From positions 1 to 20,914 of the forward strand of contig DBXT01000047.1 in assembly GCA_002309615.1 (NCBI GenBank): a DNA stretch of 20,914 nucleotides. The letters run 5' to 3'. The stretch is from Bacteroidales bacterium UBA1205. Its GTDB lineage: Bacteria > Bacteroidota > Bacteroidia > Bacteroidales > WCHB1-69. The translations under genes were made by a program, and so were the position numbers. The stretch's first letter is position 1; each line of letters opens with the position of its first letter. The notes below the pieces were generated by a model. That model saw only the letters and a list, made by a program, of their open reading frames with translations. It did no database searches and was not told the DNA's origin. Shown in pieces: positions 1 through 6,722 of the stretch.

Positions 1-234
1 ATGTAAGTAATTCAAATTTTGCCATGATAAAAATTTTAAATTTAACAATATGCGTACTAAATCAATCCCGTTGCTAATGAAATAACGTTTTATTTCGTGT
101 TTTATTGCACAATACGGCCAATTTATCATCTGCACACATTTTCATTTTTATCCTTATTGTCAAAAAAAATTTTTATGCAATATTTACCCGCAATCATCGT
201 TTTACATATTATAACATAGTAGTATAAAACAACC
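1..234. other. AT-rich non-coding stretch upstream of pepT
   Basis: I see no convincing gene here. The sequence is very AT-rich, and the only open frame across part of it is an antisense frame overlapping the start of pepT. A short perfect inverted repeat lies at 79-96 (GAAATAA, loop CGTT, TTATTTC). It could be a weak terminator for a gene left of the window, but it lacks GC pairs. No clear TAnnTTTG promoter element was found close to the pepT start, so its promoter is unassigned. Confidence 0.5.
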
Positions 235-1470
235 ATGGAGAAATTATTAGAGCGATTTTTACGATATACACGTATCAACACACAATCGTGTGAGAGTTCC
301 GATACCATACCGAGCACCGATACGCAAAACCAATTTGCCTCCTTATTGGCAGAAGAGCTCCGCCGGATAGGGTTGCAACAGATACAACTATCCTCATACG
401 GAATACTTACGGCATTCCTGCCATCAAACATAGACAGGGTTACCCCGTCTATAGGCTTTATCGCTCACATGGACACCTCTCCTGACTTTAGCGGAGAAAA
501 TGTACAAGCACAAATTCATCCCGATTACCAAGGAAACGACATCATATTAGGTAAAGACATTATACTCAGCCCTGCCATGTTTCCTCAATTGAAACAATAC
601 ACAGGGTGCACCCTTATCACCACCGACGGCACCACGCTCTTGGGTGCCGATGACAAAGCCGGCATTGCAGAAATTATATGTGCCATGGAATATTTAGTGG
701 TTCATCCCGAAATAAAACACGGCAACATATACATTGCCTTTACTCCGGATGAAGAGATAGGTAAAGGGGTGGATAATTTTGACCTTTCCTCCTTTCCCGC
801 TCAATATGCTTACACCATAGACGGAGGTGCCGAAGGGGAATTGGAATACGAAAATTTCAATGCGGCTCAAGCCGACATAAGCATACGCGGATGCAATGTG
901 CATCCGGGGTCGGCAAAAGGCATTATGGTCAACTCGCAACTGATAGCCATGGAACTTCAACAAATGCTTCCTCCGCAACAAAGACCGGAACTTACCTCCG
1001 AAAAAGAAGGTTTTTTTCATCTCTGCCACATGCAAGGAACAGTGGAAGCATCTACCCTGTCGTATATCATACGCGACCACGATAAAAATGAATTTGAACA
1101 CAAAAAACTATTACTGCAACAATGCGTACTCCGGCTCAATCAAAAATACGGAGCATGCATCACCTGCCAAATACACGACCAATATTACAACATGAAAGAA
1201 ATAATAGAGCAATTCCCCTTTATGGTGGATTTGGCAAAATTATCCATCTCACAAGCCGGAGCAACACCACTAATACTGCCCGTTCGCGGCGGCACCGACG
1301 GAGCCCGTTTGTCATTTATGGGTCTTCCCTGCCCCAACCTGTTTACCGGCGGACATAACTTTCACGGCAAATATGAATTTATTGTATTGGAAAGCATGGT
1401 AAAAGCAAGTATGACCATTGTTAACCTTGCCCGCAACTATGCCCGAACGGACCTCCCTGCCCATATTTAA
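235..1470 (+). CDS. pepT: Peptidase T (tripeptide aminopeptidase, M20B)
   Basis: This is a cytosolic dizinc exopeptidase that removes the N-terminal residue from tripeptides. At 411 residues it has the usual PepT length. Visible metal-ligand and catalytic motifs are HMD (H78, D80), GADDKAG (D140), PDEEIG (E173/E174), the Asp in TIDGG (about D196) and a C-terminal GGHNFHGKYE block. NVHPG at about 222-226 marks the M20 dimerisation/lid region. The ATG at 235 is preceded by an A-rich leader with no Shine-Dalgarno, which is normal for Bacteroidetes. The gene is monocistronic and ends convergently with the T9SS cargo gene 67 bp away. With the peptide transporter at 18346-20028 it suggests use of short peptides, although the two are unlinked. 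Function is assigned from family motifs and is firm. Confidence 0.95.
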   Translation: MEKLLERFLRYTRINTQSCESSDTIPSTDTQNQFASLLAEELRRIGLQQIQLSSYGILTAFLPSNIDRVTPSIGFIAHMDTSPDFSGENVQAQIHPDYQGNDIILGKDIILSPAMFPQLKQYTGCTLITTDGTTLLGADDKAGIAEIICAMEYLVVHPEIKHGNIYIAFTPDEEIGKGVDNFDLSSFPAQYAYTIDGGAEGELEYENFNAAQADISIRGCNVHPGSAKGIMVNSQLIAMELQQMLPPQQRPELTSEKEGFFHLCHMQGTVEASTLSYIIRDHDKNEFEHKKLLLQQCVLRLNQKYGACITCQIHDQYYNMKEIIEQFPFMVDLAKLSISQAGATPLILPVRGGTDGARLSFMGLPCPNLFTGGHNFHGKYEFIVLESMVKASMTIVNLARNYARTDLPAHI

Positions 1471-1480
1471 TTTTGAACAC

Positions 1481-1512
1481 AAAAAAAAAGACAGGATTGC
1501 CCTCCCGTCTTT
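1481..1512 (-). terminator. Rho-independent terminator of the T9SS cargo gene
   Basis: On the minus strand a 10-bp stem (AAAGACGGGA with TCCTGTCTTT, one G-U pair) closes a 6-nt loop. A further run of T follows (complement of A1481-A1486). On the plus strand the same hairpin has an A-C mismatch and only a short T tract, so it acts best on the minus-strand gene. It sits between two convergent stop codons. Confidence 0.75.
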
Positions 1513-1537
1513 GTAAAAGAAATTATTTAAAAAAAAT

Positions 1538-2227
1538 CTATTTTTTGATTACCTTTCTGGTAATTATTTTATTTCCTTCTGCAATTCTAAGCATATATAT
1601 ACCTGCCGGCAAAGTGCTCATGTCTATATTGCTATCAAAAGTTTCTGCTATAATGCAATTACCCAATATATCATATAAGGAAACTTTTGATTGTGCAGTT
1701 AAACCGCTAACATACAATTTATTGATTACAGGATTAGGATATACATTCACATTCTTTATTTGCGATTCGGTAATACCTACCGTGGTACGATATGCTATTA
1801 CTATAGACACCTCGTCGGAGAAACTCTCCGTATTGTTGAAAGTATAACGCACATATGTGGTACCGCTACCGGAATTCAGTGAATATTCAGCATGGAATGC
1901 CAATGCTTCGTTTGCCTGCATTTCCCTAGGCTCGCTCACATATACAGCCGAACTGACACAATCACCCCAACAAAAATACACATCCGAACCGGGGACGGTA
2001 TCCAATATGGTTTTGGTAACGGTTACATTAATAATATCTTCGGTTGTATTTTCTACATATAACCAATAGGATAAATCTGCACCGTAAGTAGTATAGTCCA
2101 AAATGACGGTGTCTACATCCACTTCACCGGCTTTTACGTAATTTTCTGCAAAATACAACTTCATTGACTGTGCAGACAACAGGCTGCTAATACATAACAA
2201 TGCAATAAATAATGATATTTTTCTCAT
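1538..2227 (-). CDS. Secreted protein with T9SS type A C-terminal sorting domain
   Basis: The start chosen (ATG at 2227) gives 229 residues beginning with a Sec signal peptide (MRKISLFIALLCISS, cleavage near SAQ, residue 20). Upstream in-frame ATGs are unlikely because the promoter -7 box (2255-2263) puts the transcript start near 2250. Residues 22-150 form a beta-rich domain of unknown function with a Cys pair in YFCWGDC (86 and 90). Residues about 157-229 are a classical T9SS type A domain: NVYPNPV, a KVSLYDILGN block, LPAGIYMLRI and a basic end TRKVIKK. The protein should therefore be exported through the type IX system and anchored or released at the cell surface. DTV tripeptides at 39-41 and 76-78 fit the Bacteroidetes O-glycosylation motif. 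The function of the cargo domain is unknown. Confidence 0.9.
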   Translation of the reverse strand: MRKISLFIALLCISSLLSAQSMKLYFAENYVKAGEVDVDTVILDYTTYGADLSYWLYVENTTEDIINVTVTKTILDTVPGSDVYFCWGDCVSSAVYVSEPREMQANEALAFHAEYSLNSGSGTTYVRYTFNNTESFSDEVSIVIAYRTTVGITESQIKNVNVYPNPVINKLYVSGLTAQSKVSLYDILGNCIIAETFDSNIDMSTLPAGIYMLRIAEGNKIITRKVIKK

Positions 2228-2254
2228 TGTGCTTTTATTTATAATATTCATTTT

Positions 2255-2263
2255 GCAAAGATA
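2255..2263 (-). promoter_or_regulatory. Bacteroidetes -7 promoter box for the T9SS cargo gene
   Basis: The minus strand reads TATCTTTGC, an exact TAnnTTTG(C) match, 28 bp before the chosen ATG. No convincing -33 element is visible. Its position excludes the longer upstream starts for this gene. Confidence 0.7.
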
Positions 2264-2385
2264 ATAAATATATGTAAATAAAAGTATTCTAAACGCAAAA
2301 AAATACACTAAATATTTTCAACAACATCATAACGTACTTAATATCAATAAAATAAAATACAACAACATGGAAAACCAGCGTAATA

Positions 2386-2417
2386 TTGCAAGTAAAGAAA
2401 AAAAATGCTACCTTTGC
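2386..2417 (+). promoter_or_regulatory. Bacteroidetes promoter of nusB (-33 TTG, -7 TACCTTTGC)
   Basis: TTG at 2386-2388 is followed after 20 bp by TACCTTTGC at 2409-2417, close to ideal spacing for the Bacteroidetes primary sigma factor. Eight A and TGC directly precede the -7 box. The element lies inside the longest open frame, so translation must begin downstream at 2437. Confidence 0.8.
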
Positions 2418-2436
2418 ACACAATAATTCATATACA

Positions 2437-3402
2437 ATGATAGGAAGAAATTTTGTTAGAGTAAAAGTATTACAAGCCATATATGCTTACGAAGCATCGG
2501 GTTGCCAAAAGCAATCGGTTGCTTTGAAAAATTTGCTCAAAGAATTTGATGAAAATTATGAATTATATATTATGCTTTTAGCCATGTTCGGGAATCTCAC
2601 CGCTATGGCTCAAGAAATTATTGACAATAAAAAACGGAAATTTATTCCTACTCAAGACGATTTAAAGCCCAATTCAAAATTTGTAAACAACCAATTCATA
2701 CTATTGTTGGATGCCAATCCGAGTCTTCAACAACACCTCGCAGACATCAACAATCCTTGGGCAAACGACGTGGCACAAGTGTTTATCCGCAAAATATATG
2801 ACATGCTGAGCAATAATGATATTTATATCAATTATATGCAATCAAGCGAATCCAACTTTAAAGAAGATAAACAATTTGTACTCAGCATAGTGGAGCATTT
2901 TATCTTAGACAATGACACGCTGATGCACTATTTTGGTGATATCAAACTGCATTGGTATCACGATTTTAACGATATAGTTTTATTGGTGTATAAAACACTC
3001 AGTAGTTTCACTAAAGACCATGCATCGGACTTCACCTTACCGCCTATGTTTAAAATAGACCATGACGGGCAAAGTGAAGACAAACAATTTTTGATAGACC
3101 TTTTTAACAAAACCATACAGCTCAAAGAAGAGCACCTGCGCATTATATCCGATAATATCCGTAATTGGGAAATGGAACGCATTGCCGCCATAGACCTTAT
3201 CCTATTGGAAATGGCTATATGTGAATTCTGTGAGTTTCCTTCCATACCTTTGCGCGTTACGCTCAATGAATACATAGAATTGGCAAAATATTATAGCACA
3301 CCGAAAAGCAAAAGTTTTATCAACGGTTTGTTGGACAATATCTTGGGAATACTCAAAGCAGAAGGAAAAATTCATAAACAAGGTCGTGGCTTAATGGGAT
3401 AG
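2437..3402 (+). CDS. nusB: Transcription antitermination factor NusB
   Basis: NusB binds the boxA RNA with NusE (S10) and promotes antitermination, mainly on rRNA operons. The ATG at 2437 gives 321 residues starting MIGRNFVRVKVLQAIYAYE, the usual first NusB helix with the RVKVLQ/YAYE signature. The conserved C-terminal NusB half spans about 225-305, with WEMERIAAIDLILLEMA, TLNEYIELAKYYS and KSFINGLLD. An insertion at about 60-220 makes it roughly twice the length of E. coli NusB; long versions are usual in Bacteroidetes. A longer frame opening at a TTG (2386) is rejected because the promoter lies inside it. The next gene begins 7 bp after the stop, so the two are probably co-transcribed. Confidence 0.93.
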   Translation: MIGRNFVRVKVLQAIYAYEASGCQKQSVALKNLLKEFDENYELYIMLLAMFGNLTAMAQEIIDNKKRKFIPTQDDLKPNSKFVNNQFILLLDANPSLQQHLADINNPWANDVAQVFIRKIYDMLSNNDIYINYMQSSESNFKEDKQFVLSIVEHFILDNDTLMHYFGDIKLHWYHDFNDIVLLVYKTLSSFTKDHASDFTLPPMFKIDHDGQSEDKQFLIDLFNKTIQLKEEHLRIISDNIRNWEMERIAAIDLILLEMAICEFCEFPSIPLRVTLNEYIELAKYYSTPKSKSFINGLLDNILGILKAEGKIHKQGRGLMG

Positions 3403-3409
3403 CATTAAT

Positions 3410-4738
3410 ATGACCAAACACTATTGCTCTCTAATAATTTTAATTGTTCTATGCATCTTACCGCTTTCGGTTAATGCACAATCGAATGCTGTTATTGACA
3501 GTTTGTATTCCAAACAACTTAAAAGCATATCACTCAGCCTTCCTCTACCCTACCATTCCACTCTTAATAAGCATATTTACACCTATACTAACGATAAAAA
3601 AAATTCCGCTAAAGTTTTAGGAGCATTTTTTCAATACACCCCTTTTATAGATTCGCTGCTGAACACAAAAAACCTTCCTGAAGAATTTAAATACCTGCCT
3701 CTGGCTTTAAGTTGCATGGATGCTGACCACAATGAAAAATGGAATCGCAAAGGTTATTGGAGTCTGCCTTATCTGACTGCCATACGTTACGGACTTATTG
3801 TCAACGATAGCATAGACGAACGCCATGATATGCGAAAATCCACCATTGCAGCCATACGCTGTTTACAACATATGTACGAATTGGACCACAATATATGGAA
3901 TGTAATTATTGCCTATGCCAACAGTTGGCAGCAAATGCACCAAGCAAGTCATCAGGTTTCCGACTGCACTCAAATATGGGATATCTATTTTTCAAATGCA
4001 TTAGACAATAAAGACATTATTCCTCAATGGATGGCGGCCGTTTATATTACCCGATTTTATAGTTTTCACAATATTATTCCCCTCGCTCCGCTACAACCAT
4101 GTGCGGAAACAATTCCGCTCCAACACCCCTGCCCCGTTAATCACTTTTGCGAATGCTTGAATTTAAGTTACAACCAATTTCATGCCTTGAACCCCTGCAT
4201 GGTAAACGATTACATCCCCACTACTTACCCGCTACACATACCCTGTGAAAAAGCAAGCTTGTTTTTTGCCAAAGGTGACAGCATATATTTACTTTCCGGC
4301 GATACTATGTTATTGTCCGATACCGCTATGATATCGGATACTTCCAAAGTAGAAAATGCTCTTGCCGATAATACTACTACCATTAAACCCGTCAACAATT
4401 CCAAAAATTCCACCCCTATCCAAGCTCAAAGTTTTACCTATACCATTCAATCGGGGGATGTATTGGGTACTATTGCAAAAAAATACAATACTACCGTATC
4501 CAATATTAAAAATTGGAACCATTTGAAAAACGACAAGATATATGCCGGACAGAAATTGACTATCTATCTCAATGCCAAAAGCGACAGTCATCATGCAACC
4601 CATACTTACACCGTAAAAAAAGGAGATACGCTCAGTTCCATTGCCCGAAAACACAATACCACTGTTGATAAGTTGAAACAACTCAACAAACTCTCTTCCG
4701 ACCGGATTGACATAGGACAAAAACTGCTATTGCAATAA
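3410..4738 (+). CDS. Degenerate MltD-like protein with two LysM domains
   Basis: The protein has 442 residues. A signal peptide (about 1-23, ending VNAQS) is followed by an SLT/MltD-like domain at roughly 65-190. Family landmarks remain: LPEEFKYLPL (89-98), RYGL (126-129), DERHD (136-140) and ST.AA (144-148). The catalytic Glu of the usual LPLIES motif is replaced: the sequence reads LPLALS with Leu at 100. GLWQFMP is reduced to GYWSLP, and the usual AYNAG appears as AYANS (168-172). It therefore looks like a non-catalytic cell-wall-binding relative. LysM domains follow at about 342-387 (YTIQSGD...) and 398-441 (YTVKKGD...), after a degenerate LysM-like stretch (235-280) and a Ser/Thr/Asp linker (290-340). 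It lies 7 bp after nusB. Periplasmic or outer-envelope peptidoglycan binding is inferred. Confidence 0.85.
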   Translation: MTKHYCSLIILIVLCILPLSVNAQSNAVIDSLYSKQLKSISLSLPLPYHSTLNKHIYTYTNDKKNSAKVLGAFFQYTPFIDSLLNTKNLPEEFKYLPLALSCMDADHNEKWNRKGYWSLPYLTAIRYGLIVNDSIDERHDMRKSTIAAIRCLQHMYELDHNIWNVIIAYANSWQQMHQASHQVSDCTQIWDIYFSNALDNKDIIPQWMAAVYITRFYSFHNIIPLAPLQPCAETIPLQHPCPVNHFCECLNLSYNQFHALNPCMVNDYIPTTYPLHIPCEKASLFFAKGDSIYLLSGDTMLLSDTAMISDTSKVENALADNTTTIKPVNNSKNSTPIQAQSFTYTIQSGDVLGTIAKKYNTTVSNIKNWNHLKNDKIYAGQKLTIYLNAKSDSHHATHTYTVKKGDTLSSIARKHNTTVDKLKQLNKLSSDRIDIGQKLLLQ

Positions 4739-4783
4739 TATTTATTGCCGTCTTATCATTCCTCTGTCCTGCAAAAAAAATGC

Positions 4784-4792
4784 TATCTTTGC
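4784..4792 (+). promoter_or_regulatory. -7 promoter box of the flavin reductase gene
   Basis: TATCTTTGC is an exact TAnnTTTGC match, preceded by eight A and TGC, just as upstream of nusB and ftsX. It lies 18 bp before the ATG at 4811, so the transcript leader is very short. A weak -33 candidate, TCTG, is at 4763-4766. Confidence 0.75.
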
Positions 4793-4810
4793 AAGAAAAA
4801 TAATCTGACT

Positions 4811-5392
4811 ATGCGTACTGTATTCAAACCCGGAACCATGATATATCCCATTCCTGCCGTGATGGTATCGTGTGGCAATGCCACCGATGGTTACAATATT
4901 ATCACCATTGCATGGACGGGCACTATCTGTTCCGATCCTGCCATGTGCTATATTTCCGTTCGGAAAAATCGCTATTCTCATGATATCATCCGACAAAACG
5001 GAGATTTTTTTATCAATCTTGTCAATCGCGACCTGGCACAAGCCGCCGACTGGTGCGGTGTAAAATCCGGACGAAATGTCGATAAATTCCAAGCCATGCA
5101 TCTCACTCCCGTCCATTTTGAGAGCATGAATGCACCTTATATTGAGGAATCTCCGCTGAGTATTGCTTGCAAAGTGCAGCAAATTATAGAATTGGGCAGC
5201 CACGACATGTTTATCGCACAGGTAACTCACGTTTTGGCAGACAATCAATATATGGACCCCCGTACCAATAAATTCCGCCTTGAAGATGCCGACCTTATCA
5301 CCTATAATCACGGAAGTTACTGTTTGTTAGGTAAAAAAATAGGAAAATTCGGTTGGAGCGTGGAAAAGAAAAAGAAAGCAAAAAAAACTTAG
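4811..5392 (+). CDS. Flavin reductase family protein (FMN-binding split barrel)
   Basis: This 193-residue protein has the flavin reductase-like split-barrel layout: an N-terminal strand with KPGTMIYPIPAVMVSCG, then the FMN-contacting segment NIITIAWTGTICSDPAMCYISVR, a HDII..NGDFFINL block, and the later DMFIAQVTHVLAD strand. Family members bind FMN and either reduce flavins or act as small redox proteins; the substrate cannot be told from sequence. The start at 4811 is chosen because the promoter -7 box (4784-4792) lies within the upstream extension of the frame. The C-terminus is strongly basic (KKKKAKK). The gene stands alone on its transcript, with about 200 bp of non-coding DNA after it. 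Confidence 0.85.
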   Translation: MRTVFKPGTMIYPIPAVMVSCGNATDGYNIITIAWTGTICSDPAMCYISVRKNRYSHDIIRQNGDFFINLVNRDLAQAADWCGVKSGRNVDKFQAMHLTPVHFESMNAPYIEESPLSIACKVQQIIELGSHDMFIAQVTHVLADNQYMDPRTNKFRLEDADLITYNHGSYCLLGKKIGKFGWSVEKKKKAKKT

Positions 5393-5591
5393 AACATAAA
5401 ACTTGTAGAAGAATTTTTCGTCAGATTCATTGTTTATTTGCAACAAAAAAGTAAAAAAAATAATATGTACGGTGGAAAATCTAAAAAAAAAGTATTATAT
5501 TTGCATTTTATTAAACGACTTTCTTATGGATATGATATTAAATAGAAAAAAGATATAATAAAATGTTTTTTATAAATAAACAATAAGTATA
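5393..5591 (+). promoter_or_regulatory. Intergenic region with promoter for the tandem lipoproteins
   Basis: This is an AT-rich gap of about 200 bp. A -7 box TATATTTG(C) sits at 5496-5504, leaving a leader of roughly 80 nt before the ATG at 5592, the longest leader in the window. No strong -33 element and no terminator hairpin for the flavin reductase gene were seen, so some read-through from the preceding gene is possible. No small gene was recognised. Confidence 0.6.
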
Positions 5592-6692
5592 ATGAAAAAG
5601 AATTTAAAACTTTTGTCCATAGTGGTAGTGGTAGCTTTGATGCTTACCGGCTGCCAAAAAGAATACACTATTACAGCAATGCCCGACTATGCGGGACATG
5701 GAACGGTTATAGGCGGCGGCGTTTATAAAAAAGGTACCGTTATACAATTGGCTGTTGTGCCGGCTACTGGCTACTCATTCGACAAATGGGAAGACGGCAA
5801 CGCTGAAAATCCCCGTTCTATTACGGTGCAAACTGACGCAGTTTATATTGCTACATTTACAAGTGAAGGCGGTGGTGGAGAAAAACCGACAAATATGGGT
5901 ATTTTCTCTGTTTCAGCCACACAAAAAGTGTATTTTTCTCCCGGTAACCTACAATGGAGTGCCTCCGGCAGCCATGCTGTAGCCGGCGACGGCACCGCAG
6001 CGGGAACTTGGCGGTTCGCTCCCAATCAGTGGTATAACATCGGTGCAAATAACAAAAACATAGATTCCGCCTATACCGGTTGGATAGATTTGTTTGGCTG
6101 GGGCACCAGCGGGTATGATAATAAATATCCCTATATAACCTCTACTTATAATTCGGATTATAGCAATAACGAAAATGATATAACAGGAACCAATTACGAT
6201 TGGGGAGTTTATAATGCCATTTACAATCCTCAAACCCGAACTACTGATGCTCCGGGCACATGGCGTACACTAACCAAAGATGAATGGGACTATTTGTTAA
6301 ACACACGTACTACCTCACTATCGGGTATATGTTATGCCAAAAGTACAGTATGCGGAATAACAGGGGTAATTATCGTTCCTGATAATTGGAACGCTTCTAT
6401 ATATACACTGAATAATGTTAATACCTCAAATGTGGCATATACATCCAATATTATCGGTGAAACCGATTGGGAAAAGATGGAAGCTGCAGGTTGTGTTTTC
6501 CTGCCTGCTGCCGGCTACCGCGAAGAGACTTCTATTTATGACGTCGGCTCTAACGGCAGCTATTGGTCAACCACGTATTTCTATGGCAATTACGCGTACA
6601 ATTTGGACTTCTATCCAAGCTATCTTTACCCGTCGTACGGCGGCTACCCTTGCCGAGGCAGATCTGTTCGCCTTGTTAAAGATGTTAAATAA
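5592..6692 (+). CDS. Lipoprotein with InlB-B-type repeat and C-type-lectin-like tail (copy A)
   Basis: This 366-residue protein has a lipoprotein signal peptide with lipobox LTGC (Cys21). Residues about 22-92 match the divergent InlB B-repeat/Bacteroides repeat (GGGVYKKG, then FDKWEDGN, NPRSITV). After a GEGGGGE-like linker comes a module of about 260 residues seen in large paralogous families of gut Bacteroidales: VYFSPGNLQWS, WRFAPNQW, GWIDLFGWGTSGYDN, TWRTLTKDEWDYLLNTR, AAGCVFLPAAGYREE. It ends in a C-type-lectin/FGE-like tail, YWS...AYNLDF...GRSVRLV (324-362). The tail is the least conserved part relative to the next gene and is rich in Tyr, Ser, Gly and Asn. Surface-exposed ligand binding is inferred, with no ligand known. 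It is followed 30 bp later by its paralogue, probably on one transcript. Confidence 0.85.
   Translation: MKKNLKLLSIVVVVALMLTGCQKEYTITAMPDYAGHGTVIGGGVYKKGTVIQLAVVPATGYSFDKWEDGNAENPRSITVQTDAVYIATFTSEGGGGEKPTNMGIFSVSATQKVYFSPGNLQWSASGSHAVAGDGTAAGTWRFAPNQWYNIGANNKNIDSAYTGWIDLFGWGTSGYDNKYPYITSTYNSDYSNNENDITGTNYDWGVYNAIYNPQTRTTDAPGTWRTLTKDEWDYLLNTRTTSLSGICYAKSTVCGITGVIIVPDNWNASIYTLNNVNTSNVAYTSNIIGETDWEKMEAAGCVFLPAAGYREETSIYDVGSNGSYWSTTYFYGNYAYNLDFYPSYLYPSYGGYPCRGRSVRLVKDVK
6246..6295 (+). repeat. 50-bp block identical between lipoprotein copies A and B
   Basis: This block, encoding DAPGTWRTLTKDEWDY and flanking bases, is repeated exactly at 7359-7408, although the surrounding genes are much more diverged. 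A further block of about 35 bp around GTSGYDNKYPY (from about 6102 and about 7215) is also identical. Recent duplication followed by local diversification, or gene conversion, would explain the mosaic. Confidence 0.8.
6561..6677 (+). other. Hypervariable C-terminal lectin-like segment of copy A (candidate DGR variable region)
   Basis: The segment is bounded by conserved YWS at the start and SVRLV at the end. In between, most codons end in C or T with changing first two bases (TAT, TTC, GGC, AAT, TAC, AGC, TGC), the outcome expected when AAY codons of a template are randomised at adenines. The flanking 21 bp at 6666-6686 are identical in copy B. No template repeat or reverse transcriptase is in the window, so this remains a candidate. 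Confidence 0.4.
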
Positions 6693-6722
6693 CATTAGAT
6701 AAAACAATAAAAAAAATTGATT

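Noticed and set aside
79..96. Perfect 7-bp inverted repeat with 4-nt loop in the left intergenic region
   Set aside because: The stem is almost all A-T and no solid T tract follows; chance is likely in such AT-rich DNA. Kept only as a remark.
2386..2436. Upstream TTG start extending NusB by 17 residues
   Set aside because: The promoter -33 and -7 boxes lie inside this extension, and the family N-terminus begins at MIGRNF.
4745..4810. Upstream TTG start extending the flavin reductase by 22 residues
   Set aside because: The -7 box at 4784-4792 lies within it; the extension does not resemble the family.
5393..5591. A riboswitch or small RNA in the long leader of the lipoprotein pair
   Set aside because: The leader is AT-rich with no stable hairpin or recognisable conserved core.
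5843..6233. Antisense open frames under the first tandem lipoprotein
   Set aside because: They are shadows of the coding strand: low-complexity products, no promoter, no family resemblance.
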